In this document: in pieces, positions 44,686 through 54,080 of the stretch
Position numbering within the stretch: the stretch's first letter is position 1
Layout of the letters: every line of letters starts with the position of its first letter
Assembly: GCF_009728735.1 (NCBI RefSeq)
Contig: NZ_CP024636.1
Coordinates: forward strand, 639,686-703,685
Direction of reading: 5' to 3'
DNA: 64,000 nt
DNA from: Pantoea phytobeneficialis
Lineage (GTDB): Bacteria > Pseudomonadota > Gammaproteobacteria > Enterobacterales > Enterobacteriaceae
The notes under the pieces: model-generated
What the model saw: the letters and a program-made list of their open reading frames with translations, nothing else
Databases searched by the model: none
Told to the model about the DNA's origin: nothing
Program-made: the position numbers and the translations under genes

Positions 44686-45663
44686 ATGCCAAATCGTCTT
44701 ACCTGGTGCGATCTGCCCGCCGATGTATCCCTTTGGCCGGGTCTACCCCTTTCCCTCAGCGGTGATGAAGTGATGCCGCTGGATTACCGTGCTGGTCGGA
44801 CTGGCTGGCTGCTGTATGGGCGCGGGCTTGATAAACAAAAGCTGACTGACTATCAGCATCAGCTGGGCGCAGCGATGGTGATCGTCAGCGCCTGGAATGT
44901 TGATGAGTACCAGGTGATTCGTCTGGCTGGCTCTCTGACGCCGCGAGCGACCAAACTGGCGCATGATGCCGGTTTTGATGTGGCACCGCTTGGCAAAATT
45001 CCCCACCTGAAAACCCCGGGTTTGCTGGTGATGGATATGGACTCCACGGCGATTCAGATCGAATGTATTGATGAAATCGCCAAACTGGCGGGCAGCGGCG
45101 AACGCGTGGCGGAAGTGACCGAACGCGCGATGCGTGGCGAACTGGATTTCAAAGCCAGCCTGCGCGAACGAGTCGGCACGCTGGCCGGTGCCGATGCCAA
45201 TATCCTGAAGCAGGTGCGTGATACGCTGCCTTTGATGCCGGGCCTGACCACGCTGGTGCAGAAATTACAGGCGCTGGGTTGGCAGGTGGCGATCGCCTCT
45301 GGCGGCTTTACCTATTACGCTGACTATCTGCGCGACACCTTGCATCTGGCAGCGGCCGTGGCTAACGAACTGGAAATCCGCGACGGCAAACTGACCGGCC
45401 AGGTGCTGGGCCAGATTGTCGATGCACAATTTAAAGCCGATACCCTGAATAACCTGGCGCAGCGTTTTGCCATTGCCCCGGAGCAGACCGTGGCGATTGG
45501 CGACGGAGCCAATGACCTGCCGATGATTAAAACCGCCGGTCTGGGTATCGCCTATCATGCTAAACCCAAAGTGAATGAGCAGACGGAGGTCATTATCCGT
45601 CACGCTGACCTGATGGGGGTGTTCTGCATCCTGAGCGGCAGCCTGATTCACGAAGAACGTTAA
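44686..45663 (+). CDS. serB: phosphoserine phosphatase SerB
   Basis: 325-residue HAD-family enzyme for the last step of serine synthesis. An ACT-like N-terminal region precedes the catalytic DMDST (D117, D119), then IASGGF (motif II) and GDGANDLPMI (motif IV). AGGAG precedes ATG at 44686, giving the N terminus MPNRLTWCDLP like E. coli. Followed by radA 13 bases on. Confidence 0.95.
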   Translation: MPNRLTWCDLPADVSLWPGLPLSLSGDEVMPLDYRAGRTGWLLYGRGLDKQKLTDYQHQLGAAMVIVSAWNVDEYQVIRLAGSLTPRATKLAHDAGFDVAPLGKIPHLKTPGLLVMDMDSTAIQIECIDEIAKLAGSGERVAEVTERAMRGELDFKASLRERVGTLAGADANILKQVRDTLPLMPGLTTLVQKLQALGWQVAIASGGFTYYADYLRDTLHLAAAVANELEIRDGKLTGQVLGQIVDAQFKADTLNNLAQRFAIAPEQTVAIGDGANDLPMIKTAGLGIAYHAKPKVNEQTEVIIRHADLMGVFCILSGSLIHEER

Positions 45664-45676
45664 TTAAGGAACGGAT

Positions 45677-47059
45677 TTGGCCAAAGCGGCAAAACGCGCT
45701 TTCGTTTGTAATGAATGCGGAGCTGACTATCCGCGCTGGCAGGGGCAATGCAGCGCCTGCCATGCCTGGAATACCATCACCGAGGTGCGCATTGCCGCCT
45801 CGCCAGCCGCTGCGCGCAACGAGCGCCTGAGTGGTTACGCCGGAAGCGCCGGTACCAGCCGGGTGCAGAAGCTGTCGGAGATCAGCCTTGAGGCCCTGCC
45901 GCGTTTCTCCACCAGTTTTAAAGAGTTTGACCGTGTGCTCGGCGGCGGCGTGGTGCCGGGCAGCGCGATTCTGATTGGCGGCAACCCCGGTGCCGGGAAA
46001 TCAACGCTGCTGTTGCAGGTGATGTGTAAGCTGGCGGAGGGGATGAAAACCCTGTACGTCACTGGCGAAGAATCGCTGCAACAGGTGGCCATGCGCGCCC
46101 ATCGTCTGGGATTACCCACCGAAAATCTGAATATGCTGTCGGAAACCAGCATCGAGCAGATCTGCCTGATCGCCGAGCAGGAACAACCGAAACTGATGGT
46201 GATCGACTCGATCCAGGTGATGCATATGGCGGAGATCCAATCTTCGCCGGGTAGCGTAGCGCAGGTGCGTGAAACTGCCGCTTATCTGACGCGTTTCGCA
46301 AAAACGCGTGGCGTGGCGATTGTGATGGTGGGACATGTCACCAAAGATGGCTCACTGGCTGGTCCAAAAGTGCTGGAGCATTGCATCGACTGTTCCGTGT
46401 TGCTGGATGGTGACGCCGATTCACGTTTCCGTACCCTGCGCAGCCACAAAAACCGTTTTGGCGCGGTGAACGAATTAGGGGTGTTCGCTATGACCGAGCA
46501 GGGGATGCGTGAAGTCAGCAATCCCTCGGCCATCTTTCTGTCTCGCGGTGATGAAATCACCTCGGGCAGCTCGGTGATGGTGGTGTGGGAAGGTACACGC
46601 CCGCTGCTGGTGGAGATTCAGGCGCTGGTGGACCACTCCATGATGGGCAATCCACGTCGCGTGGCGGTGGGGCTGGAGCAGAATCGCCTGGCGATCCTGT
46701 TGGCGGTGCTGCATCGTCACGGAGGATTACAGATGGCGGATCAGGACGTGTTCGTCAACGTGGTGGGTGGCGTAAAAGTCACGGAAACCAGTGCCGACCT
46801 CGCGTTGCTGCTGGCGATGGTCTCCAGCTTGCGCGATCGTCCTCTGCCACAGGATCTGGTGATTTTCGGCGAAGTCGGGTTGGCCGGTGAAATTCGCCCG
46901 GTGCCCAGTGGTCAGGAACGTATTTCCGAAGCCGCCAAGCATGGTTTCAAGCGCGCGATAGTGCCCGCAGGCAATGCACCGAAGAAACCGATTGAGGGGA
47001 TGAAGGTTTACAGCGCGAAGAAGCTGGCGGATGCGCTGGCGATTCTGGACGAGCTGTAA
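45677..47059 (+). CDS. radA: DNA repair protein RadA (Sms)
   Basis: 460 residues; branch-migration helicase for homologous recombination. The N-terminal zinc finger C-x2-C...C-x2-C (CNEC, CSAC), RecA-like Walker A GGNPGAGKST (about 96-105), the RadA-specific KNRFG (about 257-261) and a C-terminal Lon-protease-like domain are all present. TTG is the only plausible start giving AKAAKRAFVCNECG. Same transcript as serB. Confidence 0.95.
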   Translation: MAKAAKRAFVCNECGADYPRWQGQCSACHAWNTITEVRIAASPAAARNERLSGYAGSAGTSRVQKLSEISLEALPRFSTSFKEFDRVLGGGVVPGSAILIGGNPGAGKSTLLLQVMCKLAEGMKTLYVTGEESLQQVAMRAHRLGLPTENLNMLSETSIEQICLIAEQEQPKLMVIDSIQVMHMAEIQSSPGSVAQVRETAAYLTRFAKTRGVAIVMVGHVTKDGSLAGPKVLEHCIDCSVLLDGDADSRFRTLRSHKNRFGAVNELGVFAMTEQGMREVSNPSAIFLSRGDEITSGSSVMVVWEGTRPLLVEIQALVDHSMMGNPRRVAVGLEQNRLAILLAVLHRHGGLQMADQDVFVNVVGGVKVTETSADLALLLAMVSSLRDRPLPQDLVIFGEVGLAGEIRPVPSGQERISEAAKHGFKRAIVPAGNAPKKPIEGMKVYSAKKLADALAILDEL

Positions 47060-47091
47060 TGCCTCAGCCTGACTAACATTTTGCACACCTT

Positions 47092-47128
47092 CCTCTCCCG
47101 TCTTGTGGGAGAGGGCCGGGGTGAGGGC
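47092..47128. repeat. family B stem-loop repeat between radA and nadR
   Basis: CCTCTCCC and GGGAGAGG (47092-47099 and 47107-47114) form an 8-bp stem, followed by CCGGGGTGAGGG. The same family occurs three times at 60011-60165. Confidence 0.85.
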
Positions 47129-47161
47129 AACCAGCCGCACTTTCCATGCAGGAGGCACATC

Positions 47162-48400
47162 ATGTCATCATTTGACTACCTGAAAACCGCCATTCGCCAG
47201 CAGGGCCATACGCTGCAACAGGTGGCGGATGCCAGCGGGATGACCAAAGGCTATTTAAGCCAGTTGCTGAATGCCAAAATCAAAAGCCCCAGCGCCGCTA
47301 AACTGGAAGCGTTACATCGCTTTCTCGGTCTGGAGTTTCCGCGTCGCGAGAAGACCGTCGGCGTGATATTCGGTAAGTTCTACCCGCTGCACACCGGTCA
47401 TATTTATCTGATCCAGCGCGCCTGTAGCCAGGTTGATGAACTGCATATCATCATGGGACATGACGATCCGCGCGATCGCGAATTATTTGAAAACAGCGCC
47501 ATGTCGCAGCAGCCGACGGTCAGCGATCGCCTGCGCTGGCTGCTGCAAACCTTCAAATACCAGAAAAACATCCGTATTCACTCCTTCAACGAAGAAGGCA
47601 TCGAGCCTTATCCGCACGGCTGGGATGTGTGGAGTGAAGGCGTTAAAGCGTTTCTGGCGCAGCAGGGCATTGAAGCGGATTGCGTCTACACCAGCGAAGC
47701 ACCGGATGCGCCGATGTATCAGCAGCACCTCGGTATTGAAGCGGTGGTGCTCGATCCCAATCGATCCTTTATGAGCATCAGCGGCGCGCAGATTCGCCAG
47801 GATCCGTTTCGCTATTGGGAATATATTCCGACTGAGGTCAAGCCGTTCTTTGTGCGCACCGTGGCGATCCTTGGCGGTGAGTCGAGCGGAAAATCGACGC
47901 TGGTCAATAAGCTGGCGAACATCTTCAATACCACCAGCGCGTGGGAATATGGCCGCGATTATGTGTTCTCCCACCTTGGTGGTGACGAGATCGCGCTGCA
48001 ATATTCGGACTATGACAAAATCGCCCTTGGTCAGGCGCAGTACATCGATTTTGCCGTCAAGTACGCCAACAAAGTGGCCTTTATCGATACCGATTTCATC
48101 ACCACCCAGGCGTTTTGCCTCAAGTATGAGGGGCGCGAACATCCGTTTGTGCAGGCGCTGATTGATGAATACCGCTTCGACCTGGTGATTCTGCTGGAGA
48201 ATAACGTGCCGTGGGTGGCGGATGGGTTGCGTAGCCTGGGCAGTTCAGTGGATCGACGCGAGTTTCAGTCGTTGCTGATCACCATGCTGCGTGAGAACAA
48301 TATCGACTTCGTCCATGTGAAAGAGGACGACTACGACACGCGCTTCCTGCGCTGTGTCGAGTTGGTTAAACAGATGCTGGGGAACGGCGTCCCCCGTTAA
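47162..48400 (+). CDS. nadR: trifunctional NAD regulator NadR
   Basis: 412 residues. The HTH repressor domain is at 1-60 (LKTAIRQQGHTLQQVADASGMTKGYLSQLLNAK), NMN adenylyltransferase at about 62-225 (GKFYPLHTGHIYL, SISGAQIR), and ribosylnicotinamide kinase at about 230-412 (Walker A GGESSGKST). It represses NAD synthesis genes and salvages nicotinamide riboside. The start at 47162 (MSSFDYLKTAI) follows AGGAGG; the longer frame is spurious. Confidence 0.95.
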   Translation: MSSFDYLKTAIRQQGHTLQQVADASGMTKGYLSQLLNAKIKSPSAAKLEALHRFLGLEFPRREKTVGVIFGKFYPLHTGHIYLIQRACSQVDELHIIMGHDDPRDRELFENSAMSQQPTVSDRLRWLLQTFKYQKNIRIHSFNEEGIEPYPHGWDVWSEGVKAFLAQQGIEADCVYTSEAPDAPMYQQHLGIEAVVLDPNRSFMSISGAQIRQDPFRYWEYIPTEVKPFFVRTVAILGGESSGKSTLVNKLANIFNTTSAWEYGRDYVFSHLGGDEIALQYSDYDKIALGQAQYIDFAVKYANKVAFIDTDFITTQAFCLKYEGREHPFVQALIDEYRFDLVILLENNVPWVADGLRSLGSSVDRREFQSLLITMLRENNIDFVHVKEDDYDTRFLRCVELVKQMLGNGVPR

Positions 48401-48413
48401 ACATGCCTCTGGC

Positions 48414-48468
48414 GTAGCGGCGCGATTTATCGCGCAATGTTTTTGGCGCGTGTAAATCACGCCGCTAC
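48414..48468. repeat. inverted REP-like pair after nadR
   Basis: Family A element GTAGCGGCGCGATTTATCGC (48414-48433) followed by a degenerate inverse copy (about 48446-48468, centre CGTGTAAATCACG). Located between the convergent nadR and MFS genes. Confidence 0.85.
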
Positions 48469-48479
48469 GTATTTCCGCC

Positions 48480-49766
48480 TTAATGCGACGCCAGTGCGCG
48501 CAGCGTATTAACCCCTTTCTGCCGTACCAGCAGCGCCAGCAATAGCATTCCCGTCAAAGCCAGTACGCTCGCCAACACAAAGGCGGTGTGATAGCCGCCG
48601 CCGTACTGGATAAGGAAGCCAGTAATCCCCGGTGACAGAATGCCCGCCAGATTCGCCAGCAGATGAACAAACCCGCCTGCCGTACCAATTCGTCCTGCCG
48701 GAACGATATCCTGCAACAATGACCAGCAGGCTTGCGGCGTCATATAAGCAAACACGCTCGCCAGGGTAATCAGGGTGACGGCCGCAGCCAGGCTCTGGCT
48801 CCAGGCGGTCAGCAGCACGCATAACGCGGCGACGGCCAGTCCGACAAAAATCACCAGCTTACGAGACAGCAGGAAATTCTGCGTGCGGCGAAACAGCATG
48901 TCGCACACCACGCCACCACCGAGAAAACCAACGGTGGCACCGAGCCACGGCAGAATACCGATGATGCTCATGCTTTTGATATCCAGATGCTGGAAGTCGG
49001 TCAGGTAACTCGGTAGCCAGGAGAGGAAGAAATACTGGATGTAGTTGAAGCAGAAGAAGGCGCTGGCGACGCCTAACACCGGCAGTGAGAAGACGTAGCG
49101 CCACAGCGAGTGCTGATCCTGCTGCGGGGTGCTGGCGCTCTGGCTGGCCGGACGTTGCTGCATAATCAGCTGACTTTCCTCGCGGCTGACGCGCGGATGC
49201 TGCTCTGGCTTATCACGGAACAGCAGCAGCCAACTGGCGACCCAGATAAAGCCCAGCGCGGCAATCACGATGAAAGCAATACGCCAGCCAAAATTCAGCC
49301 CAACCAGACCAACAATCGGTGCGGCAATGGCTGCACCCAGCGGCTGTCCGGCATTGGTAAAACCGACTGCCCGGCCAACTTCCTGACGCGGGAACCAGTT
49401 AGCAATCGATTTGTTGGTGGTGGTACCCATCGGCCCCTCGCCGATACCAAACAGCATACGCACAATCAACAGATGACCGAAGCCAGTGACCAGCGCGGTG
49501 GCACCGCAAAACAGCGACCAGATCGAAGCCGCCCAGGCATAGACACGACGTGGGCCAAAGCGGTCAGCCCCCCAGCCGCCAAGAAAACAAAACAGGCAAT
49601 AACCAATAAAGAAGCAGCTAAACAGGATGCCCATCTGTGCATCATCAATGCCGAGATCTTTTTTCACCAGTGGCGCCATGACCGACAGTGCGGCGCGATC
49701 GAGATAGTTGAGCATCCCGGCGCAGAACAGCAGCAGGGCAATGACCACACGATAATTTTTAAACAT
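48480..49766 (-). CDS. MFS transporter, ACS family (sugar acid importer type)
   Basis: A 428-residue 12-segment permease of the anion:cation symporter group that includes ExuT, GudP and DgoT. Features are LNYLDRAALSVMAPLVKKDLGIDDAQMGILFSCFFIGY (TM1-2), GGWGADRFGPRRVYAW (TM2-3), and GPMGTTTNKSIANWFPRQEVGRAVGFTNAGQPLGAAIAAP (TM4-5). Its start overlaps the stop of the upstream dehydratase-like gene by 8 bases, so it should import that enzyme's substrate, probably an aldonate or uronate. Confidence 0.85.
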   Translation of the reverse strand: MFKNYRVVIALLLFCAGMLNYLDRAALSVMAPLVKKDLGIDDAQMGILFSCFFIGYCLFCFLGGWGADRFGPRRVYAWAASIWSLFCGATALVTGFGHLLIVRMLFGIGEGPMGTTTNKSIANWFPRQEVGRAVGFTNAGQPLGAAIAAPIVGLVGLNFGWRIAFIVIAALGFIWVASWLLLFRDKPEQHPRVSREESQLIMQQRPASQSASTPQQDQHSLWRYVFSLPVLGVASAFFCFNYIQYFFLSWLPSYLTDFQHLDIKSMSIIGILPWLGATVGFLGGGVVCDMLFRRTQNFLLSRKLVIFVGLAVAALCVLLTAWSQSLAAAVTLITLASVFAYMTPQACWSLLQDIVPAGRIGTAGGFVHLLANLAGILSPGITGFLIQYGGGYHTAFVLASVLALTGMLLLALLVRQKGVNTLRALASH

Positions 49767-50913
49767 GATGCACTCCCTGTTGATCCACCCGTTGATGGGT
49801 TATCCGATACTCGCGTAACACCTGCTCGTCGGGCTGATAACCGAGGCCAGGACGATCGCTCAGGGTAAAGTGCACGTCGTGGGGCAGATCGGGGTAAAGA
49901 TCGACGGCGAAGTCGATCCACGGGATCTCCATTTTGACGCTGTCTGGCAGCAACGCGACCAGATGAGCGGTAGCCAGCATCCCTGCGCCGTAATAGAAGC
50001 AGTGCGGCACCACGCGTACGCGATATTGCTGCGCCAGGTCGAAGACATGCAGGGCGGCGGTGATACCGCCGACTTTGGTGACGCTGGGTTGCACCACATC
50101 GACCGCGCCACTTTCCAGCAGATTGACGAAACCGAAATCACCATCGACGTTTTCACCGGCGGCCAGCGGTACACCGACGCGACGCAACTGCGCCAGACCG
50201 TCAAAATCATCCGGTGGCCAGATCGGCTCCTCCAGCCAGCCCAGCTCCAGCGCACGCAGTTCAAAAGCGTGCTGGCTCGCCTGCGCACGCGTCCACGGAC
50301 AGTTAACGTCCACCATTAACTGCGCGTCAGCAGGTAGTGCAGCACGGGCAGCAGCGATAGCGGGGCTGGCTGTTTCATGCAGCTTCATGGTGCGGAATCC
50401 CTGCTGATAAGCGCGCTGCACCTGGGTGGCGACTTCTTCGGGATCATTGGCGTAGCTTACCAGGCTGGCATAGCGCTCGATCTGATGACGCGTTGCTCCC
50501 AATAGTTGCCACAGCGGTTGCTGGTGCTGCTGGCCGAGCAAATCCCACAAGGCGATATCAAGAGCGGAAAGGGCGTAGCGCACCGGGCCACTGCGGCCAA
50601 ACGCATGCAGAGCCTGCTCGGCGTTCTGCATTAATGACGCGATTGCCGGTTCGCTGTCGGGGAGTGGCTGTTGCAGGAAAAAGGGGGCGACCAGGCTGCA
50701 CAGTGCCTGCTCCGTGACCGGGTTAGCCAGATGCCCGAAGGCTTCTCCCCAACCCACCAGTCCGTTGTCGCTGGTGACTTTAACCAGCAGGGTTTCCATC
50801 CGGCTCAACGACGGCGAGGCCGCGTTAAACGTGGTTTCTTGCTCCGCTGGTGGACGTCGATGAGCATCAAAGGGGATCGCGATGCGCATCACTTCAATCG
50901 TAGATATCTTCAT
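49759..50913 (-). CDS. enolase-superfamily dehydratase/racemase (mandelate racemase subgroup)
   Basis: A 384-residue enzyme: N-terminal capping domain (1-130) and C-terminal (beta/alpha)7beta barrel. Predicted metal ligands are D202, E228 or E229, and E254; the catalytic dyad is D272/H304 with E329. The second-strand base motif reads K177-x-H179, where most MR-type members have K-x-K. Such enzymes dehydrate sugar acids. The start at 50913 (MKISTIEVMR) is preferred. It is co-transcribed with the MFS gene, forming a two-gene sugar-acid unit; the 44-bp tandem array lies directly upstream. Confidence 0.82.
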   Translation of the reverse strand: MKISTIEVMRIAIPFDAHRRPPAEQETTFNAASPSLSRMETLLVKVTSDNGLVGWGEAFGHLANPVTEQALCSLVAPFFLQQPLPDSEPAIASLMQNAEQALHAFGRSGPVRYALSALDIALWDLLGQQHQQPLWQLLGATRHQIERYASLVSYANDPEEVATQVQRAYQQGFRTMKLHETASPAIAAARAALPADAQLMVDVNCPWTRAQASQHAFELRALELGWLEEPIWPPDDFDGLAQLRRVGVPLAAGENVDGDFGFVNLLESGAVDVVQPSVTKVGGITAALHVFDLAQQYRVRVVPHCFYYGAGMLATAHLVALLPDSVKMEIPWIDFAVDLYPDLPHDVHFTLSDRPGLGYQPDEQVLREYRITHQRVDQQGVHHV

Positions 50914-51111
50914 GCCATAGACCTCAAAAGGGTGCGCCCGGCGTGAGTAGTTATGAAAAATGCCGGGACGGATAGGGATACATCGGGTCAATAGCGAGTA
51001 TAAAAAGCAGGCAAAACGGGAACATCGGGCAACAGCCCAGGAGTGAAAGCGGATTCAGGCGGGTTTTTGTGCTGATTAACGGCGCGTGGTGCAGGGGATC
51101 ACAAATATGAT
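50914..51111. promoter_or_regulatory. upstream region of the dehydratase-like gene
   Basis: About 200 bases between the start of the enolase-superfamily gene and the tandem array. It should contain that gene's promoter. No clear operator was seen. Confidence 0.4.
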
Positions 51112-52132
51112 GGAAATATCATAACTGCACGATAAATCGTGCCGCTACGGGTTGGGTAAATATCATCACTGCACGATAAATCGTGCCGCTACGGGTTGGG
51201 CAAATATCATCACTGCACGATAAATCGCGCGGCTACGGGATGGGCAAATATCATCACTGCACGATAAATCGTGCCGCTACGGGTTGGGCAAATATCATCA
51301 CTGCACGATAAATCGTGCCGCTACGGGTTGGGCAAATATCATCACTGCACGATAAATCGTGCCGCTACGGGTTGGGCAAATATCATCACTGCACGATAAA
51401 TCGTGCCGCTACGGGATGGGCAAATATCATCACTGCACGATAAATCGTGCCGCTACGGGATGGGCAAATATCATCACTGCACGATAAATCGTGCCGCTAC
51501 GGGTTGGGCAAATATCATCACTGCACGATAAATCGTGCCGCTACGGGTTGGGCAAATATCATCACTGCACGATAAATCGTGCCGCTACGGGTTGGGTAAA
51601 TATCATCACTGCACGATAAATCGTGCCGCTACGGGTTGGGCAAATATCATCACTGCACGATAAATCGTGCCGCTACGGGTTGGGCAAATATCATCACTGC
51701 ACGATAAATCGTGCCGCTACGGGTTGGGCAAATATCATCACTGCGCGATAAATCGTGCCGCTACGGGTTGGGCAAATATCATCACTGCGCGATAAATCGT
51801 GCCGCTACGGGTTGGGCAAATATCATCACTGCACGATAAATCGTGCCGCTACGGGTTGGGCAAATATCATCACTGCACGATAAATCGCGCGGCTACGGGA
51901 TGGGCAAATATCATCACTGCACGATAAATCGTGCCGCTACGGGTTGGGCAAATATCATCACTGCACGATAAATCGTGCCGCTACGGGTTGGGCAAATATC
52001 ATCACTGCACGATAAGTCGTGCCGCTACGGGTTGGGCAAATATCATCACTGCACGATAAATCGTGCCGCTACGGGTTGGGCAAATATCATCACTGCGCGA
52101 TAAATCGCGCGGCTACGGGATGGGCAAATATC
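51112..52132. repeat. tandem array: about 23 copies of a 44-bp REP-containing unit
   Basis: The palindromic core starts at 51127 and recurs every 44 bases to 52095, about 23 cores in strict head-to-tail order. A typical core is GCACGATAAATCGTGC (7-bp arms around AA), with the head CGCTACGGG and the linker TTGGGCAAATATCATCACT. Variants include GCGCGATAAATCGCGC cores, GGGATGGGC linkers and one AAG centre; many are single-base, and several keep or restore arm pairing. The period is not a multiple of three and no gene spans it. The core belongs to the same family as REP-like elements elsewhere in the window, so the array looks like expansion of one REP plus its flank. Confidence 0.93.
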
Positions 52133-52180
52133 TGTAGCGGCGCGATTTATCGCGCGAGCCGTTTCAGGATTTATCGCGCA
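52133..52180. repeat. inverted REP-like element closing the tandem array
   Basis: GTAGCGGCGCGATTTATCGC (52134-52153) stands in opposite orientation to the array. A partial copy, ATTTATCGCGC, follows at about 52170-52180. The inverse orientation resembles a BIME boundary. Confidence 0.8.
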
Positions 52181-52183
52181 AAA

Positions 52184-52212
52184 AAAAGCGCCGGTTAAGG
52201 CGCCTTTTATTA
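52184..52212 (-). terminator. probable ettA terminator
   Basis: On the minus strand GGCGCC, TTAACC, GGCGC is followed by eight T residues, about 15 bases after the ettA stop. Confidence 0.75.
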
Positions 52213-52226
52213 TCGCGTTAGCGCAA

Positions 52227-53894
52227 TTACTTCGCCATACGCTTGTACTTGATACGCTTCGGCTCCAGCGCTTCTGCGCCGAGGGTGCGTTTTTTGTACT
52301 CTTCGTATTCGGTGAAGTTACCTTCAAAGAACTCCACTTTACCCTCATCCTGGTAATCGATGATGTGGGTAGCGATACGGTCAAGGAACCAACGGTCATG
52401 CGAGATAACCATCGCACAGCCAGGGAATTCCAGCAGGGCGTTTTCCAGGGCGCGCAGGGTTTCGATGTCGAGGTCGTTGGTCGGTTCATCGAGCAGCAAC
52501 AGGTTGCCGCCGACCTGCAACAGTTTCGCCAGGTGCAGACGACCACGCTCACCACCAGACAGCTCGCCCACGCGTTTGCCCTGGTCGGTGCCTTTGAAGT
52601 TAAAGCGACCAACGTAAGCGCGGCTTGGCATTTCGGTGTTGCCGATACGCATGATGTCCTGACCGCCGGAAACTTCTTCCCACACGGTTTTGCTGTTATC
52701 CATCGCATCACGGAACTGATCGACGGACGCCAGTTTCACGGTTTCGCCCAGCTCGATGGTGCCTGAGTCCGGCTGCTCCTGACCGGACATCATACGGAAC
52801 AGGGTAGATTTACCCGCGCCGTTCGGTCCGATAATCCCGACAATCGCGCCTTTCGGCAGCGAGAAGGAGAGATCGTCAATCAGCACGCGATCGCCGTAGG
52901 ATTTACGCAGGTTAGCGACTTCCAACACTTTGTCACCGAGGCGTGCGCCTGGCGGAATAAACAGTTCGTTGGTTTCGTTACGTTTCTGGTATTCGGTGCT
53001 GTTCAGTTCTTCGAAGCGAGCCAGACGGGCTTTGCCCTTCGACTGACGGCCTTTCGCGCCCTGACGCACCCATTCCAGCTCTTTCTCAATGGACTTGCGA
53101 CGTGCCGCTTCGGCAGAGGCTTCCTGCGCCAGACGCTGATCTTTCTGCTCCAGCCAGGAAGAGTAGTTACCTTCCCACGGAATACCCTCGCCACGGTCCA
53201 GTTCCAGAATCCAGCCCGCCACGTTATCGAGGAAGTAGCGGTCGTGGGTGATCGCCACGACAGTACCTTCGAAGTCGTGCAGGAAACGCTCCAGCCAGGC
53301 CACGGATTCTGCATCCAGGTGGTTGGTGGGTTCGTCGAGCAGCAGCATGTCTGGCTTTTCCAGCAGCAGACGGCACAGCGCAACGCGGCGGCGTTCACCA
53401 CCGGACAGGTTAGCGATTTTGGCATCCCACTCTGGCAGACGCATGGCATCCGCCGCACGGTTCAGCTGGGTTTCCAGGTTGTGACCATCATGGGCCTGGA
53501 TCACTTCTTCCAGACGGCCCTGCTCAGCGGCCAGTTTGTCGAAATCGGCATCCGGGTCAGCGTACAGCGCATAAACTTCGTCGAGGCGCTTCAGCGCACC
53601 GACCACTTCAGACACCGCTTCTTCTACGGATTCACGCACGGTGTGTTCCGGGTTGAGTTGCGGTTCCTGCGGCAGATAGCCGACTTTGATACCCGGCTGT
53701 GGGCGGGCTTCCCCTTCGATATCTTTATCGATGCCCGCCATGATACGCAGCAGGGTTGATTTACCCGCACCGTTCAGGCCGAGGACACCAATTTTGGCTC
53801 CAGGGAAAAAGCTGAGAGAGATATTCTTCAGAATATGACGCTTCGGCGGAACCACTTTGCCGACGCGATGCATGCTATAGACGAATTGAGCCAC
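52227..53894 (-). CDS. ettA: energy-dependent translational throttle protein EttA (YjjK)
   Basis: 555-residue ABC-F ATPase that binds the ribosomal E site and gates the first translation elongation step according to ATP/ADP ratio. The two ATPase domains have Walker A GLNGAGKST (about 39-47) and GPNGAGKST (about 356-364), with signatures LSGGERRRVALCRLL and LSGGERGRLHLAKLL. The interdomain linker (about 245-320) carries the charged PtIM region. Monocistronic with its own terminator. Confidence 0.95.
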   Translation of the reverse strand: MAQFVYSMHRVGKVVPPKRHILKNISLSFFPGAKIGVLGLNGAGKSTLLRIMAGIDKDIEGEARPQPGIKVGYLPQEPQLNPEHTVRESVEEAVSEVVGALKRLDEVYALYADPDADFDKLAAEQGRLEEVIQAHDGHNLETQLNRAADAMRLPEWDAKIANLSGGERRRVALCRLLLEKPDMLLLDEPTNHLDAESVAWLERFLHDFEGTVVAITHDRYFLDNVAGWILELDRGEGIPWEGNYSSWLEQKDQRLAQEASAEAARRKSIEKELEWVRQGAKGRQSKGKARLARFEELNSTEYQKRNETNELFIPPGARLGDKVLEVANLRKSYGDRVLIDDLSFSLPKGAIVGIIGPNGAGKSTLFRMMSGQEQPDSGTIELGETVKLASVDQFRDAMDNSKTVWEEVSGGQDIMRIGNTEMPSRAYVGRFNFKGTDQGKRVGELSGGERGRLHLAKLLQVGGNLLLLDEPTNDLDIETLRALENALLEFPGCAMVISHDRWFLDRIATHIIDYQDEGKVEFFEGNFTEYEEYKKRTLGAEALEPKRIKYKRMAK

Positions 53895-54080
53895 GTTGTA
53901 ATGAGCCTCTTGGTCTGTGGAGGTGGACGTCAGATGCTGAAGTTTAGCCGTTTTCCCGATCCAATCACAGCGACACAGCGGGGAAACTTCTGGAGCTGGC
54001 GCGATAAACGGATAACTGTTTGATTCTCACTCAGCCATCGGACTATGCTGGCTTTTTGCCTTAAAACGGGAGGAGGTGCG

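Noticed and set aside
49110..49868. 252-codon plus-strand ORF opposite the MFS gene
   Set aside because: Antisense shadow of a well-defined transporter.
51112..52132. CRISPR array
   Set aside because: The 44-bp units are near-identical throughout with no variable spacers and no cas genes nearby, so this is a tandem repeat.
51112..52132. Protein-coding tandem repeat
   Set aside because: A 44-bp period shifts the frame each unit and stops occur in the frames; no long ORF spans the array.
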